NCBI RefSeq assembly: GCF_030316825.1
Contig: NZ_JASZYU010000001.1
Location: forward strand, 248,001-312,000
Direction of reading: 5' to 3'
Source of the DNA: Variovorax fucosicus
GTDB lineage: Bacteria > Pseudomonadota > Gammaproteobacteria > Burkholderiales > Burkholderiaceae_C
DNA length: 64,000 bases
Shown here: positions 36,901 through 42,985 of the stretch, piece after piece
Layout: each line of letters opens with the position of its first letter
Position numbering within the stretch: position 1 is the stretch's first letter
Made by a program: the position numbers and the translations under genes
The notes under the pieces: generated by a model
The model's database searches: none
Told to the model about the DNA's origin: nothing
Seen by the model: only the letters and a program-made list of their open reading frames with translations

Positions 36901-38513
36901 AGGCGAATTCGAACTTCAACGGGACAGTCAGCGATGGAATCACCTTCCGCGCCTGGGATCAGACGAGCGGCGCGGCGGGCACCATGGTGAGCACAGTCAC
37001 GAACGGGAACAGCTCCGCGTTCTCGAGCGCGACCGACACGGCGAGCATCACCGTCAGCGCGGTGAACGACAACCCGGTCGCCGTGGCCGACAGGATCATC
37101 GTGTCGAACAGCACCCTCGTCACGCTGTCGGCGAACTCGCTGCTCGGCAACGACACCGACATCGACGGTCTTGCCTTGACGATCACCAGCGTCGGCGGCG
37201 CGATCGGGATTTCCGGCCTGACCCTGGACGCCGCCAACGGCACGATCAGCTTCACCAGCGGCAGCACGGCGGGAGCCACGGCCGGCAGTTTCCAGTACAC
37301 CGTGTCGGACGGCGCCGGGGGCACCACCACGGCGACGGCGACGATCGACATCAGGGCCGTGTCCGGAGGCAACGGCGCCGACACGATCGATCTCGGCGCG
37401 ACCGGCGCCTACCAGGCCTCCTTCATCGACGGCCGCGGCGGCGCCGACGACCTGACCGGCGGTGTGGGCGGCGACGTCTTCATCGGAGGAAGCGGCAACG
37501 GGGCCGACACGCTGCTCGGCTCTTCCGGCAACGACCTCCTGATCGGCGGCGACGGCAACGACACACTGTCGGGCGGCGCCGGCAACGATGTGTTGCGAGG
37601 CGGCCTGGGCAGCAACGACTCGATGGATGGCGGCGCCGGCAGCGAAGACCTGCTCGACTTCTCGGACGGGACTCTGGCGGTCAATTTCACGCTGGTCCAG
37701 AGTGCCGCATCGACCGGCATCGCCAACGGCACCGGCGGGCTCGGCAACAACGACACCTACCAGAACATCGAAGGCGTGATCGGCACCGACCTGGCCGACA
37801 CCCTCACCGGCAGCGCCTCGAACGACATCATCCGCGGCGGCGCCGGCAACGACACGCTCGATGGAGCAGGGGGCACCGGTGACCTGCTCGACTTCTCGGA
37901 CGGCACCGCCGGCCTCACGTTCACGCTGACGCAAAGCAGCAGCACGACAAGCTTCAATGCCAGCGCCGCCGGGCTCGGCACCGACGGCTACAAGAACTTC
38001 GAGGGCGTCATCGGCACGGCCTTCGGCGACACGATCACCGGTTCGGCGTCGAGCGACCAATTGCGCGGTGGCGGCGGCAACGACGCGATCAACGGCCTTG
38101 CGGGCGACGACCGCATCGTCGGTGGGGCCGGCGCCGACATACTCACCGGCGGCGCGGACAACGACACCTTCGTCTTCGACTCGGCGCCCAACGCAGTGGA
38201 TTCGGTCACCGACTTCAATGCTTCGGGATCGGCGGCGAGTGGCGATCTGATCGAGCTGTCGCGCGGCACGTTCACGGCCCTCACGACCGCGAGCGGAAGC
38301 ACGCTGTCGGCGGCCGAGTTCGCGTCCCTGGCCGGCGGTGGTGCGGGAGACACGGTGGGTGCGGGCGTGCATGTGATCTACGACAGTGCGACGGGCAACC
38401 TGTACTACGACGCCGACGGCCTGAGCGGCGCCAACCGCACGCTGGTGGCGACCTTGACGCTGAGCAACCCCGCAGACACCTTCGACAGCAACGACATCAA
38501 GGCCGGCCTGTGA
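27906..38513 (+). CDS. Giant RTX/VCBS-repeat protein secreted by type I system
   Basis: A 3535-residue extracellular protein, probably an adhesin. Residues 6-66 are RTX-like nonapeptides (GGAGNDTLDGGSGSDQL). Around 255-395 a first, diverged VCBS/cadherin-like unit follows. Then come 23 tandem VCBS repeats of 108 residues, each closing with TVTITGTNDVPVIGG. Near the end there is another cadherin-like part (VNEDAG to VNDNPVAVADR), several RTX calcium-binding blocks (GGDGNDTLSGGAGNDVL, GGAGNDTLDGAG) and a C-terminal type I secretion domain (DTFVFDSAP to LSNPADTFDSNDIKAGL). No signal peptide and no LapA-type retention module are seen. AAGGA lies 5 bases before the ATG at 27906; an earlier in-frame start at 27723 is not supported. 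The exporter genes follow directly. Confidence 0.93.
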   Translation: MTAITGSNGNDLLTGTAGSDTINSGNGNDSVNAGAGNDSVNGGAGNDTLDGGSGSDQLNGGSGSDTLIYNVSENIAAGTKDVYTGGADVDTLQLQFTRAQWLDSATQTQIAAYLAHLAAVTNARTGEVSNGSASDFVFSFGSSTLTVQMTETLRILVDGVEVNPANEAVKALGDTSTTTEDGPGIHIHVLQNDLVPDLVKSLALASAPAHGTATLVQPAMGDPSTWYFQYQPHAAAFQYLAAGENATDTFSYEVKDADGGTGLATVTVTITGTNDAPTIGAADAAAAVTEDAATPTLSDSGTIAFDDVDLSDAHSVSVAAGPGNTLGGVLTAGVSDAATGAGDGTVSWNYSVANAATQYLAQGQTATETFTVSIDDGHGGMVAQQITVTVTGTNDVPVIGGVVSGAVSEDASTPNLSTSGALTIADVDAGQSSFTAQAGTAGSNGHGNFTLAANGNWTYTANNGQAAIQQLGAGQSISDSFTAVSSDGTASQLVTVTITGTNDVPVIGGVASGALSEDASTPNLSTSGALTIADVDAGQSSFTAQAGTAGSNGHGNFTLAADGSWTYTANNGQAAIQQLGAGQSISDSFTAVSSDGTASQVVTVTITGTNDVPVIGGVATGAVSEDASTPNLSTSGALTIADVDAGQSNFAPQASTAGGNGYGYGYGYGYGYGSFTLAADGSWTYTANNSQGAIQQLGAGQSLSDSFTAVSSDGTASQVVTVTITGTNDVPVIGGVATGAVNEDASTPNLSTGGALTIADVDQGQSNFAPQASIAGSNGHGSFSLLADGSWSYTANNGQAAIQQLGAGESISDSFTAVSFDGTASQVVTVTITGTNDVPVIGGVASGTVSEDASTPNLSTSGVLTIADVDQGQSNFAPQASTAGSNGHGSFNLLADGSWSYTANNGQAAIQQLGAGESLSDSFTAVSSDGTASQLVTVTITGTNDVPVIGGVASGAASEDASTPNLSTSGALTIADVDAGQSNFAPQASTAGSNGYGSFSLLADGSWSYTADNGQAAIQQLGAGQSISDSFTAVSFDGTASQVATVTITGTNDVPVIGGVASGAVSEDASTPNLSTSGALTIADVDQGQSNFAPQASTAGSNGYGSFNLLADGSWSYTANNGQSAIQQLGAGESISDSFTAVSSDGTASQVVTVTITGTNDVPVIGGVASGAVQEDLAVAAGNLATGGALTIADVDQGQSNFAPQASTAGSNGYGSFNLLADGNWTYTANNGQAAIQQLGAGESISDSLTAVSSDGTASQLVTVTITGTNDVPVIGGVASGALSEDASTPNLSTNGALTIADVDAGQSSFTAQAGTAGSNGYGSFTLAADGTWTYTADNGQSAIQQLGAGESISESFTAVSSDGTASQVVTVTITGTNDVPVIGGVASGAVSEDASTPNLSTSGALTIADVDQGQSNFAPQASIAGSNGYGNFTLAAGGSWTYTANNSQAAIQQLGAGQSLSDSFTAVSFDGTASQLVTVTIAGTNDVPVIGGVASGAVQEDLAVAAGNLATGGALTIADVDAGQSNFTPQAGTAGSNGYGSFTLATDGTWTYTADNSQAAIQQLGAGESLSDSFTAVSSDGTANQVVTVTITGTNDVPVIGGVATGAVSEDDSTPNLSTSGALTIADVDQGQSNFAPQASTGGSNGYGSFTLAATGTWTYTADNNQSAIQQLGAGESLSDSFTAVSSDGTASQLVTVTITGTNDVPVIGGVASGAVSEDASTPNLSTGGALTIADVDQGQSNFLPQASTAGSNGHGSFSLLADGSWSYTANNGQSAIQQLGAGQSISDSFTAVSSDGTASQLVTVTITGTNDVPVIGGVATGATSEDASTPNLSTSGALTITDVDQGQSNFTPQASTAGSNGYGNFVLAADGSWSYTADNSQAAIQQLGAGESLSDSFTAVSSDGTASQVVTVTITGTNDVPVIGGVASGAVSEDASTPNLSTGGALTIADVDQGQSNFAPQASTAGSSGYGSFTLAADGSWTYTANNSQAAIQQLGAGESISDSFTAVSSDGTANQLVTVTITGTNDVPVIGGVASGALNEDASTPNLSTGGALTIADVDQGQSNFTSRAGTAGSNGHGSFTLAADGNWTYTANNGQAAIQQLGAGESISDSLTAVSSDGTASQLVTVTITGTNDVPVIGGVASGAVSEDASTPNLSTSGALTIADVDQGQSNFAPQASTAGGNGYGSFTLATDGTWSYTADNSQSAIQQLGAGKSISDSFTAVSSDGTASQLVTVTITGTNDVPVIGGVATCAVSEDASTPNLSTNGALTIADVDAGQSSFTTQAGTAGSNGYGSFTLAADGNWTYTANNSQAAIQQLAVGQSLSDSFTAVSSDGTASQLVTVTITGTNDVPVIGGVASGAVSEDASTPNLSTSGALTIADVDQGQSNFAPQASTAGSSGYGSFTLAANGTWTYTANNGQAVIQQLGAGQSLSDSFTAVSSDGTASRVVTVTITGTNDVPVIGGVASGAVTEDASTPNLSTGGALTIADVDQGQSNFAPQASTAGSSGYGSFTLAADGTWTYAADNNQSAIQQLAAGQSISDSFTAVSSDGTANQLVTVTITGTNDVPVIGGVASGAVSEDASTPNLSTSGALTIADVDAGQSNFASQASTAGSNGYGNFTLAAGGSWTYTANNSQAAIQQLGAGQSLIDSFTAVSSDGTASQLVTVTITGTNDVPAIAGVASGAVQEDVAVSGGNLAVSGALTIADVDAGQSNFAPQASTAGSSGYGSFTLAANGTWTYTANNGQAVIQQLGAGQSLSDSFTAVSSDGTASRVVTVTITGTNDVPVIGGVASGAVTEDASTPNLSTGGALTIADVDAGQSSFTAQAGTAGSNGYGSFALAANGNWTYTASNGQAAIQQLAAGQSISDSFTAVSSDGTASRVVTVTIAGTNDAPVLSAAATPALASVNEDAGAPVGAVGTLVSSLVNLNPPAGGLDNVTDADNGAITGIALTGVNAANGSWWYSTTGGANWAAVGAVSGASALLLAADANTRVYFQANSNFNGTVSDGITFRAWDQTSGAAGTMVSTVTNGNSSAFSSATDTASITVSAVNDNPVAVADRIIVSNSTLVTLSANSLLGNDTDIDGLALTITSVGGAIGISGLTLDAANGTISFTSGSTAGATAGSFQYTVSDGAGGTTTATATIDIRAVSGGNGADTIDLGATGAYQASFIDGRGGADDLTGGVGGDVFIGGSGNGADTLLGSSGNDLLIGGDGNDTLSGGAGNDVLRGGLGSNDSMDGGAGSEDLLDFSDGTLAVNFTLVQSAASTGIANGTGGLGNNDTYQNIEGVIGTDLADTLTGSASNDIIRGGAGNDTLDGAGGTGDLLDFSDGTAGLTFTLTQSSSTTSFNASAAGLGTDGYKNFEGVIGTAFGDTITGSASSDQLRGGGGNDAINGLAGDDRIVGGAGADILTGGADNDTFVFDSAPNAVDSVTDFNASGSAASGDLIELSRGTFTALTTASGSTLSAAEFASLAGGGAGDTVGAGVHVIYDSATGNLYYDADGLSGANRTLVATLTLSNPADTFDSNDIKAGL
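29091..36590 (+). repeat. 23 tandem 324-bp VCBS repeats
   Basis: 7500 bases equal 23 units of 324 bases plus 48: unit 3 carries 30 extra bases (Gly-Tyr insertion), and units 8, 11 and 22 carry 6 extra each (QEDLAVAAG or QEDVAVSGG type in place of SEDASTPN). Two unit flavours alternate: DAGQSSFTAQAGTAG and DQGQSNFAPQASTAG. Their mixture points to gene conversion or unequal crossing-over. Confidence 0.95.
29886..29921 (+). repeat. Hexanucleotide microsatellite (GGCTAC)6
   Basis: Six in-frame copies of GGCTAC in VCBS unit 3 encode six Gly-Tyr pairs where other units have one. Slippage here changes length by two residues per unit without breaking the frame. Confidence 0.95.
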
Positions 38514-38523
38514 GATCCCGCCT

Positions 38524-38545
38524 GCCGCCCGCAGGTGCGGGTGGC
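38524..38545 (+). other. Intercistronic stem-loop between RTX gene and exporter
   Basis: GCCGCCCGC, loop AGGT, GCGGGTGGC pairs over 9 bp (one C opposite U mismatch/wobble position) in the 52-base gap between the RTX stop and the ABC exporter ATG. No T-run. RTX operons often have such a structure that leaves more message for the exported protein than for its exporter. Confidence 0.5.
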
Positions 38546-38565
38546 GGCACACGAGAGAAATCGAC

Positions 38566-40278
38566 ATGAAGCCTCTTCTCCAGCTTCTCGAGCGACCGCT
38601 TCTTTTTGTCGCGGGCTTCTCGTTCTTCGTGAACCTGCTGCTGCTCGCACCCGCGCTCTTCATGCTGCAGGTCTTCGACCGCGTGCTGACGAGCCAGAGC
38701 CAGGAGACGCTGCTGGTGCTGTTGCTCGGCGTCGGCGTGGCGCTCGGCCTGATGCTGGCGCTGGACTACCTGCGCAGCCGGTTGCAGGGCGTCGCGGGCA
38801 ACCTGATCGCCGATCAGCTGTCTCCGGTGGTGGCCAAGGTCATGCTGGCCCGCACGGCGCGCCGCGCCGTGCGCGCGCCCTGCGAAGGCTTGCGCGACGT
38901 CGCGGCGCTGCGCAACCTGTTTTCTTCCCAGGGGCTGCTGGCCCTGTTCGATGTGCCATGGACATTCGTCTATGTCGCGGTCATCTGGCTGGCGCATCCG
39001 ATGCTGGGCATGGCCGCGGCCGCCGCGTCGGTGCTGATGCTCGTCCTTGCCATGGTGAACGACCGCATCACGCGCCGCGATATCGAAGCCCTGCAGAAGG
39101 AAGCCGCCAGGGCCACGCGCTACCTCGAATCGTCGATGCAGAACGCAGAGCTGGCGCAGTCGCTCGGAATGGGAGAGGCGGTGATCGGGCGCTGGCGAGA
39201 CCTCAACGCCGGCGTCGCCGCGCTGCAGGGGCCGACCGCGCGCAAGTCGGTGGCGATGGCTGCGCTCACGCGCACCACGCGCCAGGCGGTGCAGGTCCTG
39301 CTGCAGGCACTGGGCGCCTACCTCGTCATCACGGGCGAAGGCACGCCGGGCATCCTGGTGGCCTGCACCATCCTGCTCGGCCGGGCGCTGGCGCCGGTCG
39401 AACAGGTGGTGGGGAGTTGGCGCGTGCTGGCCGAGGGGCGCCTTGCCTTCGCGCGCCTGTCCGAAGTGCTGGGCGCCGCCGAGCGCCAGCCGCAACGCAT
39501 GGCGCTGCCGGCGCCGAGCGGCCGGCTGCACGCGGAGGGCCTCGTGTTCCGGCCTCCGCAGGGCGAGCGGATGATTCTTGCCGGCGTCTCGCTGAGCCTG
39601 GAGCCTGGCGAGTCGCTGGCCATCACCGGCCCCAGCGGTGCCGGCAAGTCGACCCTGGTGCGCCTGCTGACCGGCCTGTGGAGGCCTCATGCAGGTGTCG
39701 TGCGGCTGGACGACGTCGACCTCGCGCAATGGCCGCGCGAAGAACTCGGCCCCTGGCTCGGCTATGTGCCGCAGGATGTCGAGCTGTTCGCCGGCACGGT
39801 TGCCGACAACATCGCGCGGCTGGGCGAGGTCGATCCGGACAAGGTCGTGCAAGCGGCGCAGCGTGCCGGCGTGCATGCGCTGATCCTGACACTGCCCGAG
39901 GGCTACGACACCGTCGTCGACAACATGGGCGTGATGCTGTCGCCGGGCCAGCGCCAGCGCATCGCGCTGGCACGCGCGCTCTATGGCAACCCGAAGCTGC
40001 TGGTGCTGGACGAGCCCAACTCCAACCTGGACGGGGCGGGCGAACTGGCGCTGGGCGAGGCCTTGAGGGCGCTGCGCGGGCAGGTCACGGTGGTCGTCGT
40101 CACGCACCGCAGCGCGCTGGTGCAGCACATGGACAAGCTGCTGGTGCTGGAGGCCGGTCGCGTCAAGCAGTATGGACCGGTGGAGGAAGTGATGCAGACG
40201 ATCAAGCGTTCGGGCCAGAACACGGGCGGCGCCCAGGTGGTGATGATGCCGCCGCGCGCTTCGGAGAAGGTGTCATGA
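38566..40278 (+). CDS. Type I secretion ABC transporter (PrtD family)
   Basis: A 570-residue inner-membrane exporter. Residues 1-290 form the membrane domain with about six segments (LLLLAPALFMLQVFDRVLTSQS is the PrtD-type first loop). The ATPase part has Walker A (GPSGAGKST, near 355), Q-loop GYVPQDVELFAGTVADNI, signature LSPGQRQR (Pro for the usual Gly), Walker B (LLVLDEPNSNLD) and H-loop VTHRS. There is no C39 peptidase or its inactive form at the N-terminus, in line with a substrate with an uncleaved C-terminal signal. It exports the RTX protein just upstream. Confidence 0.94.
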   Translation: MKPLLQLLERPLLFVAGFSFFVNLLLLAPALFMLQVFDRVLTSQSQETLLVLLLGVGVALGLMLALDYLRSRLQGVAGNLIADQLSPVVAKVMLARTARRAVRAPCEGLRDVAALRNLFSSQGLLALFDVPWTFVYVAVIWLAHPMLGMAAAAASVLMLVLAMVNDRITRRDIEALQKEAARATRYLESSMQNAELAQSLGMGEAVIGRWRDLNAGVAALQGPTARKSVAMAALTRTTRQAVQVLLQALGAYLVITGEGTPGILVACTILLGRALAPVEQVVGSWRVLAEGRLAFARLSEVLGAAERQPQRMALPAPSGRLHAEGLVFRPPQGERMILAGVSLSLEPGESLAITGPSGAGKSTLVRLLTGLWRPHAGVVRLDDVDLAQWPREELGPWLGYVPQDVELFAGTVADNIARLGEVDPDKVVQAAQRAGVHALILTLPEGYDTVVDNMGVMLSPGQRQRIALARALYGNPKLLVLDEPNSNLDGAGELALGEALRALRGQVTVVVVTHRSALVQHMDKLLVLEAGRVKQYGPVEEVMQTIKRSGQNTGGAQVVMMPPRASEKVS

Positions 40279-40339
40279 GCGCCGCGCCGGGCCGCCCCAA
40301 GCAAGCTCGCACCGCAGTGCGCAGCACGGAGGTTGTGCG

Positions 40340-41677
40340 ATGACTCATTCGGCGCATGCGATCGCGGCCAACGACCCTCTGGCGCTCCATGTGCGCGAAG
40401 CGCGCCGCCTGGCGCACTGGGGCCTGGCCGTGCTGGTCTGCGGATTGCTGCCGGCCGCTGCGTGGCTGAGCTTCGCGCCGCTGTCGTCCGCCGTGGTGGC
40501 GCAGGCCCATGTGAAGGTGGACCTGAACCGGCGCCCGGTGCAGCATGCCGAAGGAGGCATCGTGCGCGAGGTCCTGGTGCGCGACGGCCAGCATGTACGG
40601 CAGGGGGAGCCCTTGCTGGTGCTGGGCGACGTCTCGGTCGATGCCGACAGCAACCGGTTGGACCACCGCGTCAAGACCGAGCGCGCCAGCCTCGCGCGGC
40701 TCGACGCGGAGCAGACCATGGCGCGCGCGATCGCCTTCCCTCCCGACGTGGTCGAGACCGCGGCGGCCGACCCGCGCCTGGCAGCGCAGCTGGACAAGGA
40801 GCGCGCACTGTTCGAGGCGCGGCGCGATGCGCTGGTGGGGCAGGTGCGACTGCTGCGTTCGCAACGCGAGAAGGTGGCCGAGGAAATCGTCGCGCTGCGC
40901 GCCCAGATCCTGCAGGCGAGCGAGTCGATGAAGTTCCAGAAGGGGGACCTGGAGAACCACCGCAAGCTGCTCAAGGACGGCTTCGTCTCGGCCGGGCGCA
41001 TCGCGCAGCTCGACGGCACCGTGGCCGACTACGGCGTGAAGCTCGAGGAGCGGCGCGCGGAGCTGGCGCGCGCCGAGCAGCGCACGCTCGATGCCGATCT
41101 GCGCATCCGTTCCCTGGAGAGCGACTACCGCCAGCAGGCGAGCGACCAGCTCAAGGTCACGGCGGCCCGGCTGGCCGAGATCGAGCAGGAGCGGCGCAAG
41201 TCGGCCGACGCCTCGGCGCGCCAGGTGATCACGGCGCCGGCCAGCGGCGAGATCATCGATCTGAAGTATTCGACGCCCGGCGCAGTGATCCCGCCTCGCG
41301 AGACCATCGCCGACGTCGTGCCGGACGACAGCCGTCTGGTGACCGATGCGCGCGTGCGTCCCGAGGACATCGGCCGGATCCAGCGCGGGCAGCCGGCCGA
41401 CATCCGCTTCACGGCGTTCAAGTACCGCACCACGCAACTGGTGCACGGCAAGGTGATCTATGTGTCGGGCGACCGCCTGATCGACCGTGCGACCAACGCT
41501 CCCTACTACTCGGTGCTGGTCGAGGCCGACATGGCTTCGCTCGCGACGGCGGGAGACCTGACGTTGCTCGCCGGCATGCCCGCCGAGATCTACCTGCAGG
41601 GGGAAGAGCGCACCGCGCTCCAGTACCTGGTGGAGCCGATCACCCAGGTGCTGCGCCGCGCCGCGCGCGAGCGTTGA
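40340..41677 (+). CDS. Type I secretion membrane-fusion protein (HlyD family)
   Basis: A 445-residue periplasmic adaptor. One membrane segment (residues 27-50) follows a short cytosolic tail. Then come the first half of the barrel-sandwich domain (VQHAEGGIVREVLVRDGQHVRQGEPLL), a long coiled-coil hairpin (about 110-300), the second half (ITAPASGEIIDLKYSTPGAVI) and a beta-barrel with FTAFKYRTTQLVHGKVIYVS, the HlyD-type C-terminal signature. It joins the ABC exporter 61 bases upstream to an outer-membrane TolC that is not in this window. Confidence 0.94.
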   Translation: MTHSAHAIAANDPLALHVREARRLAHWGLAVLVCGLLPAAAWLSFAPLSSAVVAQAHVKVDLNRRPVQHAEGGIVREVLVRDGQHVRQGEPLLVLGDVSVDADSNRLDHRVKTERASLARLDAEQTMARAIAFPPDVVETAAADPRLAAQLDKERALFEARRDALVGQVRLLRSQREKVAEEIVALRAQILQASESMKFQKGDLENHRKLLKDGFVSAGRIAQLDGTVADYGVKLEERRAELARAEQRTLDADLRIRSLESDYRQQASDQLKVTAARLAEIEQERRKSADASARQVITAPASGEIIDLKYSTPGAVIPPRETIADVVPDDSRLVTDARVRPEDIGRIQRGQPADIRFTAFKYRTTQLVHGKVIYVSGDRLIDRATNAPYYSVLVEADMASLATAGDLTLLAGMPAEIYLQGEERTALQYLVEPITQVLRRAARER

Positions 41678-41693
41678 TGCGCCGCGCGACTGC

Positions 41694-41815
41694 TCAGCCG
41701 GGCTTGCCGTCCACCCGGGCGCGGGTCAGCACGGGCCAGTAGCGCACGGCAAACAGGCCGAAGCCCAGGCTGTTAGCGCCAGTGCAATCGTGATCAGCGA
41801 GGGATGCCGATAACC
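41694..41815 (-). pseudogene. C-terminal relic of an NnrS-type membrane protein
   Basis: Minus-strand frames read GYRHPSLITIALAL and, after a shift, SLGFGLFAVRYWPVLTRARVDGKPG then stop. NnrS proteins (heme- and copper-containing, linked to nitric-oxide stress) end in a similar membrane helix and RP(R/K)VDG(K/R)PG tail. Only about 40 codons remain and they are frameshifted, so the gene was lost when this end of the secretion locus formed. The rest of 41678-42148 holds no complete gene. Confidence 0.5.
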
Positions 41816-41953
41816 GGTTCGAAACGGCCCCGCAAGGCGCTTCGAACAAGCCAGCAGCACGCCAGCGTGGATAGCCTGTGCGGCTCCACGCTGCGTGGGC
41901 TTAACCAGACCGTAACAATGCCCAACCCTTCAAGCTGTTGATTTCATTGGTTG

Positions 41954-41977
41954 TGTGCATCAGCTAGATAAGTCCGG
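41954..41977 (+). repeat. 24-bp inverted repeat, right copy
   Basis: Identical to the minus strand of 27464-27487. Here the frame goes on as VHQLDKSGEYRLMLEENLD and then DYIGHFAKYMQPKA before a stop at about 42057, so it looks like the C-terminal end of a real, unidentified gene. Upstream the frame is closed by a stop near 41909. Confidence 0.85.
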
Positions 41978-42074
41978 GGAATACCGCTTGATGCTCGAGG
42001 AAAACCTGGATGACTACATCGGACACTTCGCCAAGTACATGCAGCCGAAGGCGTGAGCAATCCGGCCGCAGACG

Positions 42075-42123
42075 GGCCGACTGTAGCCTGTCGGTTACCA
42101 GGAGCTTCGGGCCCAAAGCGGTC
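42075..42123 (+). repeat. 49-bp intergenic repeat, copy A
   Basis: Starts GGCCGACTGTAGCC, then an imperfect palindrome, then CCAGGAGCTTCGGGCCC and GCGGTC. It matches copy B at 42568-42616 at about 43 of 49 bases. The two copies frame the HEAT-repeat gene. It looks like a dispersed REP-like element. Confidence 0.75.
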
Positions 42124-42148
42124 TTTTCGCCCGCACTAGCCTGGACGC

Positions 42149-42543
42149 TCAGCTTCGGACGAACGGCATCGGCCAATAGGTCAAGCCTTCCTTGCCGTAC
42201 GCGCGCAAGTATGGATCTGCATGCTCTGACAAGTGCTCAAGGACTTGGCGAGATTCCAGTGTTCCGATGCGTGCGAGCGCATACGCGCACTTTCGTTGAA
42301 ACTCATGGAGGTTTCCCCATTGCCCCCTTCCACGATATATGAGGGAGGTTCCTCAGCGGCTTTGGCAATCGCAGGGATAGCAGCAGAGTTTCCGAATATC
42401 CCAAGATCGAGAACGATGTCCTCATGACGCTCGTGGCCGTCGAGAGTCAATAGCTCGATCAGAAGGGTCACACGTGATCCATCATCCTCCGGCAAGGAAT
42501 CCAGTTCCGCCTCAAGTGAAGCGACATCTTTGGAGTTACTCAT
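42149..42543 (-). pseudogene. HEAT-repeat protein gene with frameshift
   Basis: The frame from 42543 reads an acidic start (SLEAELDSLPEDDGSR), then HEAT-like helices (LLIELLTLDGHERHEDIVLDLGIFG, AAIPAIAKAAEE), but ends at 42181 in unhelical sequence. The -1 frame from about 42310 onward reads FQRKCAYALARIGTLESRQV, then LEHLSEHADPYLRAYGKEGL and WPMPF, plainly the next HEAT repeat and its C-terminus, stopping at 42149. A one-base deletion near 42304-42320 explains this. Intact relatives (about 130 residues) are often encoded next to toxins as immunity-like proteins; no toxin gene is visible here. The lesion may be real or a sequencing error. Confidence 0.7.
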
Positions 42544-42567
42544 ACGCCCACCTCAATGTCTGGTTGT

Positions 42568-42616
42568 GGCCGACTGTAGCCGGTCGACTACCAGGAGCTT
42601 CGGGCCCCTTGCGGTC
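42568..42616 (+). repeat. 49-bp intergenic repeat, copy B
   Basis: See copy A. This copy has GTAGCCGGTCGACTACC at the palindrome and lies just upstream of the HEAT-repeat start, where it could hold that gene's promoter. Confidence 0.75.
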
Positions 42617-42807
42617 ATACGGTTCGTTCGAAAGCGGACGTTGGACTCGACCGCCTACGCAGCGCTTGGCACCCAAGAACTTTTCCTCGCGACAAAGATA
42701 CGCGCCGGCAGGATGATTCGAGAGCTCGCATAGCAGTTCTTGGTCAGCATCGCTCACGCCACTTGGCCAGGGCACGAAAGCGCAGAGCGGCCTCGCCTGT
42801 CTGGGTA

Positions 42808-42946
42808 GTCGGCGAGACGACTGAACGCGCCACTGAAGGAATACGAGAGAAAAATCACGTTTGCGCCAATCGTCTACGCAGCGCCAGATGTGACCTTCAA
42901 GGCATTGAATATCATCAGCGCGCTGAAAGGCGACGGCGGTCTTTAG
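42808..42946 (+). other. Possible coding remnant
   Basis: A frame closed upstream by TAG reads LNAPLKEYERKITFAPIVYA and then APDVTFKALNIISALK before a stop. It has protein-like composition but no start codon and no family that I recognise. It may be the tail of a lost gene. The gap 42617-42985 shows nothing else. Confidence 0.3.
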
Positions 42947-42985
42947 AAGAAGCAAGAAATAGCACCTCCTGGAGGGGGAACACTC

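Noticed and set aside
36168-38663. 831-residue minus-strand frame
   Set aside because: Antisense to the end of the RTX gene and start of the exporter; composition is a shadow.
27464-41977. Composite transposon with insertion-sequence ends
   Set aside because: No transposase, no target duplication and no extended terminal similarity beyond 24 bases; the repeats look like gene fragments. Kept only as an inverted repeat.
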